A stretch of 64,000 nucleotides of DNA from Candidatus Rifleibacteriota bacterium (GCA_015233565.1 JADFXM010000007.1:164472-228471), one strand, 5' to 3'. Numbered from the stretch's first letter, positions 41,708-51,969 are shown. Notes: generated from the letters alone by a model not told the origin. Numbers and translations are program-made.

Positions 41708-44700
41708 TTATGGGACGTAGCGGAAGATGCAGCAGCCTGCGTCTCCGGAGCTGTTGCCTGTTGTGGCACCTCCGATCAGGTAGATGAATGGCCCGCATGG
41801 TACAGCGCAGACCCCTACCGGTCGTGCTGATGCTGCTGTTTCGCTTCCACCGGACATTCTGGTTGCGCTTGGAATGACAGGTGGGGCTCTAACTTTGCCC
41901 AACGCGGGGTTCCACGCTATTACACCTGAGGTAGCGACCCCAGTGGAATCGTAGCCGCCGAATTCGAAAATCTCATCGCCAAAAGTACAAGCTCCTTGTA
42001 CGCAACGCTGCAATGCGCTGGAAATGGCTGTACTCGAACTCCAGGGGTTTGCGTCTGCAGAAAAAGTTGCTATTGTTGTGACTGGGACAAATGATCCCGC
42101 AGAGGTTCTGCCACCAAGACGATAAGCAAGGCCATTACTCCAGACAAGGGCCTGGTCGAAACAGGCGCTTTCGGAAGGAAGATCGCGGCTCAGGCCCCAT
42201 GCACTGGTTTCTTTGGCAAAACAGGAGGGCCAATATACCTGGCATCTTGAAAGAGGTGCGCTGGTGCTGCTAAGCCCGCCATCTATCATGATGCCGTATG
42301 GCGTGAGGCAGGCTGCCTGGCGGGATGAACCTATCTCTTCAGCAGGTTGGTCGGAGGTGGTTGGCCAGTAGTTTGGTTTCGCAAGGCCTTGAACCAACGT
42401 TGAGGAGGTGAAGGATTTGATTCCGCAAATGCCGCAAGGGCTATTGAATTGGGCAATTCCACCCGGTCCATCAATGTTTCCGGCCACGGTGATACCGGAA
42501 ATAGTAGTGACATTTCCGGCTATGTCAATTTTCCTGATGTTGTTACCGCTGGAAGAAACAACAAAAAGGTTTCCTGCCGAATCAAAAAACAAACCTTTCG
42601 GATTATTGAAAGTGGCAGAAAGCCTTGCCCCATCTGCTGAACCGGCAGTCCCGGTTCCTGCGAAAACTGTCCCTGCTCCACCACCGGATGGGACTATATA
42701 TATTTTATGGTATGATAACCCTGCTGAATAATATAGGTTCCCATTGGCATCAAATGCCAACCCGACTGGGTAGTAATTTGAGGCAAAACTAGTCACGTTT
42801 CCCGCCTGATCTATTTTCTTGACTTGATTATTGTTCATGTCACCCACATAAATGTTATCTGAGGCATCAATTGCAAGTCCCTGGAGAGCGTTAAACCGTG
42901 CATTTAATTGAAGACCGAGGGTATCACCCGGGCTGGTAATATTTCCAGCAAAAGTGGTAACGATTCCTGAGGGAGTAATTTTTCGTATGGCATAATTGTC
43001 TGCAACAAAAAGATTTCCCACACTGTCAAAAGCCAAACCACGGGGATTAGTAAACATTGCCGTAGACAAATTACCGTCATTTGTACCGGATGTACCCTGA
43101 ATACCGGCAAAAGGAGTAATTATTCCACTTGGGGAAATTTGAAAAATCTGCTTTTGAGTCTCATCACTGGCATAAATATAACCACTTTTGTCTGAAGTCA
43201 TAAACGTTGGATTACCTAGCGTTACAGCTTTTCTAGGGCCATCTCGCAAGCCGGAATTGCCATCTCCTGCGAAAGTACTGGCCCGATATAGCGGTGTTAC
43301 TAATCTGAGTTCGTGGTCAATAATTGTGGTGGCCCACAAATTATAGGAATTATCAAAGGTTATACAACTTGGTTGGTTGAATGTAGCTGAAGTTCCAAGA
43401 CCATCAGTGGAACCAGCAGTTGCACTTCCTGCAATCGTCCATACTTGCCCTGTTCGAAGTGAAACTTTTCTGATTCTGTTATTTACTCTGTCGGCGACGT
43501 AGTAATCTCCAAATGCGTCGACCTCAACTCCGCATGGGCCATTGAATTGGGCGGTTCCTAACGCTCCATCCGTCATATTAGCTGTGGAACCAGTGATTGT
43601 TGTAACCACTCCTGCGGGGTTGGTAACTTTTCTGATCCGATTATTATTTTGGTCTGCTACAATTATATTACCCGAATTATCTACGGCAAGTCCAAAAGGG
43701 GCATTAAATTGTGCAGCTGTACCAGTGCCGTCTGTTGTCCCAGGTGTGCTGGCATGGCCGGCAAGTATTGTCGTGACACCAGCTTGAGTAACTTTCCGAA
43801 TAACGTGCCCGGAAGTTTCGCTGATGAACAAATTGTTTGAAGAATCCATTACGATTTTGGAAGGTCCATTAAAGGTTGCACCACTTCCTGTACCGTCAGT
43901 GTCATTAGCGGTTGTTGAAGGAGGAATTGGTCCCGCAAGAGTTGTGACAGTTCCGCCCGAAATTTTTCTTATCGCATTACTGGACTGGTCACATACAAAG
44001 TAATTTCCGGTGGTGTTACCGCAAATACCTGTCGGACCCTTGTACTGTGCGGGAGAAGTATTTTGATAAACGGAGGATCCCATGACGCCAGAAAAGGTCG
44101 TTACTGTTCCAAGGGGGTCAATTTGTCTGATGACGTAATTGTTAACGTCTGCTATTAAAAGGTTGTATGAATCGTCGATGCAAATTTGCCGGGGCAGATT
44201 GAACGAAGCGGAACGTGGGTTATTACTATTGGTGGAGCCAGCAGATCCGGTGCCGGCGTATGTATAAACCATGGTCTCAGCCGGATTATCGTAATTAGTG
44301 GGGTACAAACTTCTGATACGGTGGCCGTCTCTTTCTGCAACATACACGGTTCCGTTGTTATCAACAGCAATGCCCATAGGATAATTAAATAGGGCGCCGC
44401 TTCCAACTGCATTGTCACTGGTTCCAGTGGCTACCGTTCCTGTAAATCCTGCGTTGCTTCCCGCAATAGTAACAACTATTCCATTCGGAAGAATTCTTCT
44501 GATATTTTGTCCCAAGAAATCAGCCACGAATAAATTGCCCTTGGAATCGGCGGCTACTCCCATAGGGCAGTTAAAACGCGCAGTAAAATTTCCAATCCCA
44601 TCGGTTTCGGCAGGACTTCCGGAAAGCCCCGCAACGGTGGTAACAACCCCGGCAGGTGTTATTTTTCTGATTTCATGATTTCCGTTGTCGGCCACGTAAA

Positions 44701-47700
44701 CATTATTAGAAGAGTCTATTGATAATCCTGCAGGGCAGTTAAATTTCGCGGAAGCCCCAGGTCCATCGGTTGATCCGGGAGGACCAACCACTCCGGCAAA
44801 AGTTGAAACTGTGCCTGATGGTGTGATTTTTTGAATAATGTGATTGTCAAAGCTGCTTACGAACACATTCCCTGAAGAGTCTACGGTAATTCCCCAGGGG
44901 TGTGTCAAGCCTGATGCAAAGGTGGTTACAGTTCCATCGGGAGCAATTTTTCTCACTTTTCCGTTTGGCCCAGAAGCTATATACTCAGCGAGGTATAAAT
45001 TTCCTGCTGAATCTATGGCAATTGATTGGGGGCCATTAAATTGAGCTGCCTGCCCCTTGCCATCAGTAGAAGCGGCTGCTCCGGAACCTGCAAAAGTATA
45101 TGCGTACCCCGCCTTTGTAATCTTTTTTATTTTGTTATAGGCATAATCTACAACATACATGTTTCCGCTTGAGTCCAGAGCCATTCCCAATGGATAGTTG
45201 AACTGCGCTCCGGATTTACTCATTCCAACGGTCACCACATTTCCATCATCGGTAACTTTTCGGACAGAAGCATTTCCATAATCAGCGACGTACATATCTG
45301 TTCCGTTAATCAGGTTTCCGTTCAGGGATATCGGGCCGGTTCCATACCCTACTATAGAATTCAAGTTCGCAGCTATTGGAAGAGTTATTGTTGGATTTGT
45401 CACTGTGTTTAACAAGGGGTTAAATGCCAGAAAAGTGGCGGTTGCAGCTCCTGATGCGCCGTCAGTACCATTGATCAAAATCCCACCGGAAGCTACCGTT
45501 GAGGTTTGATTCCCGAAAACATTCGTCGGAAGAACTGCCACCTTTTCGATTACATTCCTTTTGGAATAAAAGCGATTGAAAGAGCGCATTCCCATTGCAA
45601 GAGGAGTTGACGGCAAGTTGATCGTGCTGACTATTTGGGCAAAGGAAGCGGTTTGTGGAGTGGAAATATCGATCATATTGAGGCGGCTTTGACCGTAATT
45701 CATCAAAATTAACCTTTGCCCGTCGGGTGATACGCCTATTTCGCTGATTGCGTTGGCAGAAAATGTGGCGGTGAAATCATAACTAGTGGCGGGAGCTCCA
45801 AAGGGAATTACATATAAATCAGAGTTTTGGGTATCGAAAGCATAAAGTGTCGGAGAGGCGATATCTCTTGAGAAGGCGATTCTGAGTTTGTCACCGGTCG
45901 GGGTGGTTGGGGTGTCAAATTCTGCTAGAAAGCGAGGAGGGTTGTCTAGAGCTCTTGTTGCTGATGCTGGGAGTAGAATCCAGGAGCCGGCGGGGGTCAG
46001 AAGTGTAAATCCTGTTCCGGCCGTATAGCCACCACCGGTCACCGTAGCGCCGGGAATGAATGAATAGAAAAATCCCATACCGGTAGTAGTATCAGCCTGG
46101 GCGTGTTCGAGCTGAAGGCTCAATTTTACCGGAGGGGTTGTCGGTATGGAATACGCTGGACCAACCGATAATCCAGTGGCACCCCAGTTCACAGCTGTGA
46201 TGGGCCCTCCATCGAAAATCCACCGCACTCCGTCGTCTCTGCCTGCAGCGAACCTTGTACTTGAATCATCAAGGAAATATCCGAAAAAACGGGTAGCACA
46301 TTTGTTTGATGAACCAGCAAACCGATATGGCAATGAGGGAGAACTCAGGTGAAAATTCCCTGGATAGGCCCGACAATAGGAAAATGCGTCATTTATGGAA
46401 AAGGATTGCGATAGAACCGCTCCCCCCGCTTGAATTCTCTGGTCTTCAGGAACCCACGCGAAAAAATTGGAACCGGTTACCTTATCTTCTCGAAGGTCTG
46501 AAATCAAACCGGGAATCTGTGTATATTTTCCAAAATTTATCGACCTCAGATCAAAAAACCTTATTATATCAGAAGAAGCATCTGTCCCATTTTGATCGTA
46601 CAAAGCCAAAAGACTGTCGTCAGGAGATATTGCGAGCTTTTTTACACCAAAATTAAGAAAGTCATCATACCGACTGGACCAACGTGCCCAAACCCACTCG
46701 GTGGTTGTGGTTGCGGTTGTTGTGTTCCACCCGCAAGTTCTGGTTGAAGTTCCTATCCAGTGCAGGTCGACGAGAGACCTGGTGGAATCTTCGATCAGAA
46801 CCATTGCTCCGCCTTCATTCATCGGAATCATGTCGATGACAGCCTGGGAAGTGGCGAGGGTTTCGGTTTGCCTAAGGCTTCCGTCCGGGCCATAATATTT
46901 GTAAAAGTTCTGTCCGAATGTTGGGGAGCCTTTTGTGGAGATAATCCAACCACCGTCGAGCGTGAAGGTGCATTGCGCAGCACTGGCGGTGCCAGCGAAT
47001 ACATAATCGGTGGTGGTTGTAGCAAGAGAAACGTCTATTAATCTGAAGTGAGTTCCCGCGCTGTTGGCGAAACCATATAACGCCATGTCGCCGCCTGAGT
47101 TTAGTGCAACACAATCAGGAGTTTGGTTGTACCCACCAGATTGGGAAGCTATCTTAATTTCATTACTTGCGATAATACCCTGTGCGTAGAGGTCAACAAA
47201 TTCAATTGAATTATTGACATCCCCGGTTGGAATATCTGAACAACCGACTATGATTTGCTCAGGAATTCTTGCGGCGATGCATCCGGGAATTAGAGCGGCA
47301 CTTGTATAGTTGATCTTTCGACTTGCGGGAAAAGAAGCTACATATACCCCTTGATTCAAACTTGCAACATCGCAGAGATAGACATATTTCTGGCTTGTAT
47401 TGGTGTTTACAAGAATGTCTTTAAAATAGGGACTGATCATGAGTTGGTCAGTTGTTTTGCCGCTCCCGGGGTATGCTTGCTGAAAATTAGGATCAAAAGT
47501 GGCTCCATACATAGGGAGCTGTACCGAATAGAACCTTTGGCTGTTAGCGGTTACATTGTTTGAAGTTAAAAAAGCGTATTTGGAATCATTTGATACCCTA
47601 ATGTCGCGGCAATCATCATTGGTTGGGGCTCCTCCTCCTCCGGGGGCGGTTATCTGGGATGACGTATAACTGGATGGGTTGTTTGAGGGGCCCCAGGTTA

Positions 47701-48904
47701 CCCAGGCGCTCTTCCAGACCCCTGCAACGTATCTGCCATCTCTGGAAGTCGCGGCAGCCAAGCCGGGAACAGTTCCCCCAGAAGGCGGATAATTTTCAAG
47801 AGCTGAATTTATATAAGTGTTAAGGCGATAAAGAAAGTTAGTAGAGTAGTCTGAAAGGTATAAATAGCCGTCATCACCCAAATTCATACAATCGCAATTC
47901 GATTGTCCGAATGAAATAGTGTTGCTGAGGGTAAAACTTGCGGGAAGAACCGCTGGCACGTTCAGAACATAAAGGTTTTTGTTTGTAGTTGAGGTAACGT
48001 AAAGATATTGACCGTCACTTCTGAAAGCGACACCGCGATCTGTTCTTATCGAAGTGGGGGTGCTGGGGTTGGAAAGAAATGTATCACTTCCTGGTGCTTG
48101 GTATATCTGAAAGAACTTTCCAAAATTTGTCGAGGAAGAATCGATGCAAAGCAGCTTGAGCACAGTTTTACACTGGAAAGCTATCCACTTTCCGTTAGGA
48201 TGGACAGCAAAATTTCCAGGTCTGCCGACATCCTGGCTGGAGTCGTTTGTTCCTTTACTGGGGTTAGGAAGGGGCCGCAAAGTGAAGGTTTGAGAGGCAT
48301 AAGGGGGTTTTACTGTGAGACCATAGAAATTCAGCCCCATTGGGTCAGCTATATAAAGTTTATTCCCGGAAACAGCAGTCAAAGGTTGATCGAGAAGTAT
48401 TCTTTGATACAGCAATGTTGAAAGGTAAAGGCTTTCAGTGGCACTTGTCGGGTCATCATTTTCCAGAGATACGGTTACTTTCATTTGAGTGAGGTTTGTC
48501 GGCTGCGAACCACTATAGTTATCTCCGCTAAGCCCTCCGGGGAGAGATGCGATAGATATTCCGGTGTCAGGGGCAAATGTTACAAAATAGGTTGCGATGG
48601 TGTTTGACGCATCAGGCCAGGAAAAGGTTGCAATTGTGTAAGTCAATGAACTTAGATCTTCATTGAGATACGAAAAACTTGCAATAGCCTGATTCATCTG
48701 CGATTCTGCAATGGTTTTCATGCGGAACTGGTTTTCGGTGAGTGTGGTTCGGTCTATGCCTTTTTGAAAAGTTCCAATAATGGGAACCATACATGCACTG
48801 GCCAGTAGAATCATTACCATGGCTTCAATTAGAGTGAAACCCCTGGAAATTTTTTTAAAGCCCCGGATTACAGATTTGATGGTGTTCACAACTTTTTTTA
48901 TCAT
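41708..48904 (-). CDS. Giant PilV-like prepilin fused to beta-propeller, NHL and Kelch repeats
   Basis: A 2398-residue protein. The ATG at 48904 is chosen for GGAG ten bases upstream, leaving a 22-residue basic leader before the prepilin site SRG|FTLIEAMVM (Glu5), the hydrophobic helix and a PilV/GspI-like domain to about residue 190. Residues about 200-1270 are WD/lactonase-like propeller repeats (FAVHPNGKWIAFQC, FRSDGQYLYVTSTTN). Then come about 18 NHL repeats of about 50-60 residues (for example GIAVDNNGTVYVAERDGHRI), enough for three six-bladed propellers. A C-terminal part has Kelch-like GGRTSAG, FGGYDSTG and LIGGATTG motifs and many Cys. It should be a pilus or pseudopilus tip protein exposed outside the cell; PilY1 is a known tip propeller but is a separate protein elsewhere. 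Confidence 0.88.
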   Translation of the reverse strand: MIKKVVNTIKSVIRGFKKISRGFTLIEAMVMILLASACMVPIIGTFQKGIDRTTLTENQFRMKTIAESQMNQAIASFSYLNEDLSSLTYTIATFSWPDASNTIATYFVTFAPDTGISIASLPGGLSGDNYSGSQPTNLTQMKVTVSLENDDPTSATESLYLSTLLYQRILLDQPLTAVSGNKLYIADPMGLNFYGLTVKPPYASQTFTLRPLPNPSKGTNDSSQDVGRPGNFAVHPNGKWIAFQCKTVLKLLCIDSSSTNFGKFFQIYQAPGSDTFLSNPSTPTSIRTDRGVAFRSDGQYLYVTSTTNKNLYVLNVPAVLPASFTLSNTISFGQSNCDCMNLGDDGYLYLSDYSTNFLYRLNTYINSALENYPPSGGTVPGLAAATSRDGRYVAGVWKSAWVTWGPSNNPSSYTSSQITAPGGGGAPTNDDCRDIRVSNDSKYAFLTSNNVTANSQRFYSVQLPMYGATFDPNFQQAYPGSGKTTDQLMISPYFKDILVNTNTSQKYVYLCDVASLNQGVYVASFPASRKINYTSAALIPGCIAARIPEQIIVGCSDIPTGDVNNSIEFVDLYAQGIIASNEIKIASQSGGYNQTPDCVALNSGGDMALYGFANSAGTHFRLIDVSLATTTTDYVFAGTASAAQCTFTLDGGWIISTKGSPTFGQNFYKYYGPDGSLRQTETLATSQAVIDMIPMNEGGAMVLIEDSTRSLVDLHWIGTSTRTCGWNTTTATTTTEWVWARWSSRYDDFLNFGVKKLAISPDDSLLALYDQNGTDASSDIIRFFDLRSINFGKYTQIPGLISDLREDKVTGSNFFAWVPEDQRIQAGGAVLSQSFSINDAFSYCRAYPGNFHLSSPSLPYRFAGSSNKCATRFFGYFLDDSSTRFAAGRDDGVRWIFDGGPITAVNWGATGLSVGPAYSIPTTPPVKLSLQLEHAQADTTTGMGFFYSFIPGATVTGGGYTAGTGFTLLTPAGSWILLPASATRALDNPPRFLAEFDTPTTPTGDKLRIAFSRDIASPTLYAFDTQNSDLYVIPFGAPATSYDFTATFSANAISEIGVSPDGQRLILMNYGQSRLNMIDISTPQTASFAQIVSTINLPSTPLAMGMRSFNRFYSKRNVIEKVAVLPTNVFGNQTSTVASGGILINGTDGASGAATATFLAFNPLLNTVTNPTITLPIAANLNSIVGYGTGPISLNGNLINGTDMYVADYGNASVRKVTDDGNVVTVGMSKSGAQFNYPLGMALDSSGNMYVVDYAYNKIKKITKAGYAYTFAGSGAAASTDGKGQAAQFNGPQSIAIDSAGNLYLAEYIASGPNGKVRKIAPDGTVTTFASGLTHPWGITVDSSGNVFVSSFDNHIIQKITPSGTVSTFAGVVGPPGSTDGPGASAKFNCPAGLSIDSSNNVYVADNGNHEIRKITPAGVVTTVAGLSGSPAETDGIGNFTARFNCPMGVAADSKGNLFVADFLGQNIRRILPNGIVVTIAGSNAGFTGTVATGTSDNAVGSGALFNYPMGIAVDNNGTVYVAERDGHRIRSLYPTNYDNPAETMVYTYAGTGSAGSTNSNNPRSASFNLPRQICIDDSYNLLIADVNNYVIRQIDPLGTVTTFSGVMGSSVYQNTSPAQYKGPTGICGNTTGNYFVCDQSSNAIRKISGGTVTTLAGPIPPSTTANDTDGTGSGATFNGPSKIVMDSSNNLFISETSGHVIRKVTQAGVTTILAGHASTPGTTDGTGTAAQFNAPFGLAVDNSGNIIVADQNNNRIRKVTNPAGVVTTITGSTANMTDGALGTAQFNGPCGVEVDAFGDYYVADRVNNRIRKVSLRTGQVWTIAGSATAGSTDGLGTSATFNQPSCITFDNSYNLWATTIIDHELRLVTPLYRASTFAGDGNSGLRDGPRKAVTLGNPTFMTSDKSGYIYASDETQKQIFQISPSGIITPFAGIQGTSGTNDGNLSTAMFTNPRGLAFDSVGNLFVADNYAIRKITPSGIVTTFAGNITSPGDTLGLQLNARFNALQGLAIDASDNIYVGDMNNNQVKKIDQAGNVTSFASNYYPVGLAFDANGNLYYSAGLSYHKIYIVPSGGGAGTVFAGTGTAGSADGARLSATFNNPKGLFFDSAGNLFVVSSSGNNIRKIDIAGNVTTISGITVAGNIDGPGGIAQFNSPCGICGIKSFTSSTLVQGLAKPNYWPTTSDQPAEEIGSSRQAACLTPYGIMIDGGLSSTSAPLSRCQVYWPSCFAKETSAWGLSRDLPSESACFDQALVWSNGLAYRLGGRTSAGSFVPVTTIATFSADANPWSSSTAISSALQRCVQGACTFGDEIFEFGGYDSTGVATSGVIAWNPALGKVRAPPVIPSATRMSGGSETAASARPVGVCAVPCGPFIYLIGGATTGNSSGDAGCCIFRYVP

Positions 48905-49023
48905 CACTTGATTCTCCGCAATTCCATCCATTTCAAATTGGCTGCTTCGCAACTTGCAACGACACTTCTAAATGGTTGTTCTCTGCATTCAACAGGATTC
49001 ATTCCTCTGGTCACTTGGATTAC

Positions 49024-49821
49024 TTAATACTTCTGGCGACAAAGGAAAAAATCCGAATCGTTTTCATAATTCATGGGTCTGATGGCACTTATTGTTATCA
49101 TTCCATTGTCAATATTGATTAATGAAATTAACTGGCATTGATAAGTCGCGAGTATTTGATCTGAGTTAGTTGCTATATCTCGCCACATTCCTTGAGATTT
49201 CACATAGTAAGCAGTTGCAATGTTGGTGTAGTCGTAATAACTGCTGAGTCGAAAAATCGACGAAGTTGCGGCTTCAGTGGCAGTGAACGGGGCTGGATCA
49301 CTCACGTAATACCATTGGGATGTAGCCACATTGGGAAATGTTGCCCTGGGAAAAGAAGCGTTGGGTGAGTAAGTTGCATCAGTATAGTTTCTGCAGATAT
49401 CACTGTCAGATGCCAGATAATAAATTCTTTGGGCTTCATTTCCAATTTGGGCTGCACTTGGATCAGTGGAAAGCTGGGCAGCCATAAAATTTATTCCGGA
49501 GAGGGCAGCCGCTCTGGCACGGTTTTGCTTTAAGTCGGTTAATGCTCCCTGTGTTTCATTCCTCATCATTTGAATGTATGACGTTGAAAGGGTCATCAAA
49601 AAACCCATCATGAGAATTACAAGGATTATTCCGGCAGATGCGGTACGATTTTTAATTGTGCGTTTTAATTTTTTTCTTTCCGGGTGGGAAGGGTGAGCAA
49701 AACTCCCTACCTCATGCTTAGGGCAGTTTTCAATATGTTCAGCTTCCCCGGTTTGGCAAATCAAGCAATGTTCAGATGGAGCGTCGATGCGCTCAGGAGA
49801 AATTGTTGTACTTCTTTTCAT
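49024..49821 (-). CDS. PilX/GspK-like minor pilin with N-terminal Cys/His motif
   Basis: A 265-residue protein. A 55-residue cytoplasmic segment carries CLICQTGEAEHIENCPKH, a C-x2-C-x11-C-x2-H pattern that could bind zinc. It is followed by one hydrophobic helix (SAGIILVILMMGFLMTLST) and a helical then beta-rich extracytoplasmic part with RNETQGALTDLKQNRARAAA, as in PilX and GspK. The segment before the helix lacks the F-[ST]-L-x-E form of the cleavage site, so processing is uncertain. It is the first gene of the pilin cluster; GGTGAG lies upstream of the ATG. Confidence 0.75.
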   Translation of the reverse strand: MKRSTTISPERIDAPSEHCLICQTGEAEHIENCPKHEVGSFAHPSHPERKKLKRTIKNRTASAGIILVILMMGFLMTLSTSYIQMMRNETQGALTDLKQNRARAAALSGINFMAAQLSTDPSAAQIGNEAQRIYYLASDSDICRNYTDATYSPNASFPRATFPNVATSQWYYVSDPAPFTATEAATSSIFRLSSYYDYTNIATAYYVKSQGMWRDIATNSDQILATYQCQLISLINIDNGMITISAIRPMNYENDSDFFLCRQKY

Positions 49822-50047
49822 AGAAAATACTCACCACTCAAAATTCCAAAAACCATAGTTTTCTGCAAAATTATTAAATCTTTGTTCGTGATAAAGATTT
49901 ATCTTATTGCAAGTAGCTTACAGTTATAACATTTTTTCTCTCTTCTATTATAACTCTATATAATCTTTTCCCATTTGGCAATATGCATTTTCAAACAACG
50001 GTATGCTTAATTGCTAAAATTTCCTGAATTTGCCAAATTCGATATTG

Positions 50048-50151
50048 ATTTGATGCTGGTTTTCGATTCTGATTTTTGCCACCTTAGCATTTGTTGGTAT
50101 CATTAATTTGATGCTGGTTTTAGATTCCGATTTTTGTCACCTTAGCATTTG
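50048..50151 (+). repeat. 58-bp tandem duplication
   Basis: ATTTGATGCTGGTTTT...CCACCTTAGCATTTG is repeated with period 58 (starts 50048 and 50106). A third, partial unit (AGCATTTGTCTGTATCATT, from 50296) continues beyond the MITE, showing that the element split a unit. Confidence 0.85.
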
Positions 50152-50295
50152 CAGGGAAAAAGAGTAAAAATACTTGACCTATAAACCTGCATCAACGCAA
50201 GTGCAGAAAATTTTGGAAAAAATAATTTTTCGCGAATTTTTTTTGAATTGTATGATAAATTGCCAATGTCAACATGAATTTGCTCTTTGTTGCTG
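50152..50295 (+). mobile_element. MITE-like element, copy B (144 bp)
   Basis: Begins CAGGGAAAAAGAGTAA and ends GCTCTTTGTTGCTG. Flanked by a perfect 8-bp direct repeat AGCATTTG (50144-50151 and 50296-50303). The first unit of the neighbouring tandem repeat reads AGCATTTGTTGGTATCATT with no insert and serves as an internal empty-site control. Confidence 0.93.
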
Positions 50296-50397
50296 AGCAT
50301 TTGTCTGTATCATTGTTTTCAAAACATTGGTACTGAATTGAATGTGGCAATTTGTAAATTTAAATTTTGATAAAAATAAGGTTCCTGTTACAATGTT

Positions 50398-51969
50398 TTA
50401 CTTTCGCTCTTCAGGCTGAAACTGGACTTTATCAATTTTGAAGCCGTATTCATTTACATAGTCATTGGCTTTCAAAATAAGGGTGGCTTGATTGCCCTCG
50501 ATTGGCTCCGACCAGGATTCCCCAAAAACTCCGTTGATAAATTCCGTCATTGACGCATTCCGGTCTAATATTGAAAGGTAATCGTCATAATGGTCTATTG
50601 CAAGTTGCGCAAAGTGAAGTCGAAACTTTTTTGCGTTTTCGATATTGATCGAAAAAGTTGCTGTCTGGCCATTCAGATAAGGATGTTTGGATTCCAATAA
50701 GTAGTCCATGGTTTTCCAGGTGTTATAGTCATTTTGGGGAAGGCGGATTCCGGTTTTTCCTTTGATGGAATTGCCAACATTAAGTCGAAGACCACCTTTT
50801 ACATACCTTGACAGTCCCTGGATTTGGTCTGCCCCACTAAGGAGGTTTTGTTTGACTTCGCGCCAGGTCCATTCTGGGTGCTGCGACCAGGTCATTACTG
50901 CTGTAGCCGCTACAAGCGGGCATGCCTGAGATGTTCCTGATAATGAGCGGTACTTGCTTTTTGGCCATAGCGAAAAAATATTGTCGCCCGGAGCGACAAT
51001 TTCCACCATGGAACCAAAATTCGAAAAAGTTGAAAGATCCCGATTGTCGGTAGCTCCGACCACAAGCTCATTCTCGAGGCCATAACATGAAGGGTAGTCC
51101 TTTTCCTCTTCAACATCCATGTTTTTCCGATAATTTCCCGAAGCGCAGACAAATAATACTCCCTTTGAATTGCAATAGGAAATTGCATCTTTCATATCCT
51201 GAGAAAAAGAAGGTGTTCCGTAGCTGTTTGACAAAACTTTTGCCCCATTATCCACTGCGTAATGAATGGCTTTTGCTATCTCGGCTGACGACAGATCGTT
51301 TCCTAATCCGAAAATTTTTACCGGCATGATTTTTAAAAATGGAAATGAGCCGCTGATGCCGATTGTATTGTTGCTCGTAGCGCTCAGCATTCCGGTTACG
51401 TGTGTTCCGTGATATTGGTCTTCCTGAATGTTGGGAGTATTCCGTTGGAAATTCCAACCGTGGATGTCGTCAATGTACCCGTTCCCGTCGTCATCTTTCC
51501 CATTCGTGGCTTTGTCTTTTCCATCTGCATCTGTTCCGGTTTCCCCAGGGTTTGTCCATAGAAATGAGGGGTCGATGTCTTCATGCGTGAGATCTAGTCC
51601 TGAGTCTACAATGGCCAGAATCACCTCTTTCTGAGGATGATATGATTTCCAGGATTCCAGGATGTTAGAATCACAGCCTGGGACTCCCAGGTTGCCCTGA
51701 TCATCGGGCTGACCGTAGTTGTACAAATACCATTGCTTCTCCAAAAATGGATCATTAGGAAGGCTTGCAGCTACCGGTTCAGGAGACCTAAATGCCTTTA
51801 AATCAGATGAATTGAGTTCAGGGCCCACATATACAGGTTCGAAAGGCTTGCAAGGAATTTCACTTCCGTGAGCTTGCAAAATATTGGGAACTAAACTGGC
51901 ACACAAACATATAAAAATAGGTAGAAGCTCAATAATTCTGTCTTTCAACTTGTTTTTTATTACCGTCAT
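50398..51969 (-). CDS. Secreted subtilisin-like serine protease (S8)
   Basis: A 523-residue protease with signal peptide (about 1-33, LQA-HG). The catalytic triad is Asp122 (AIVDSGLDLTHED), His187 (YHGTHVTGML) and Ser346 (SGTSQACPL), with oxyanion Asn279 (ASGN). Between Asp and His lies a calcium-loop-like NGKDDDGNGYIDD. The prodomain is short (about 80 residues) and a C-terminal beta domain of about 120 residues follows the protease. A role in processing other exported proteins is plausible. Monocistronic on the minus strand. Confidence 0.93.
   Translation of the reverse strand: MTVIKNKLKDRIIELLPIFICLCASLVPNILQAHGSEIPCKPFEPVYVGPELNSSDLKAFRSPEPVAASLPNDPFLEKQWYLYNYGQPDDQGNLGVPGCDSNILESWKSYHPQKEVILAIVDSGLDLTHEDIDPSFLWTNPGETGTDADGKDKATNGKDDDGNGYIDDIHGWNFQRNTPNIQEDQYHGTHVTGMLSATSNNTIGISGSFPFLKIMPVKIFGLGNDLSSAEIAKAIHYAVDNGAKVLSNSYGTPSFSQDMKDAISYCNSKGVLFVCASGNYRKNMDVEEEKDYPSCYGLENELVVGATDNRDLSTFSNFGSMVEIVAPGDNIFSLWPKSKYRSLSGTSQACPLVAATAVMTWSQHPEWTWREVKQNLLSGADQIQGLSRYVKGGLRLNVGNSIKGKTGIRLPQNDYNTWKTMDYLLESKHPYLNGQTATFSINIENAKKFRLHFAQLAIDHYDDYLSILDRNASMTEFINGVFGESWSEPIEGNQATLILKANDYVNEYGFKIDKVQFQPEERK

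Larger units (their letters stand above)
49822..50397. other. 576-bp spacer with tandem repeat and MITE B
   Basis: Promoter-bearing AT-rich segment at the right side of the pilin cluster (on the minus strand a TATAAT-like box near 49945-49950), then a 58-bp tandem repeat and MITE copy B, and an unremarkable AT-rich stretch to the subtilase stop. Confidence 0.5.

Noticed and set aside
42091..48421. Numerous plus-strand ORFs opposite the giant pilin gene
   Set aside because: They arise from repeat-driven codon periodicity of the NHL gene and show no domains or ribosome sites.
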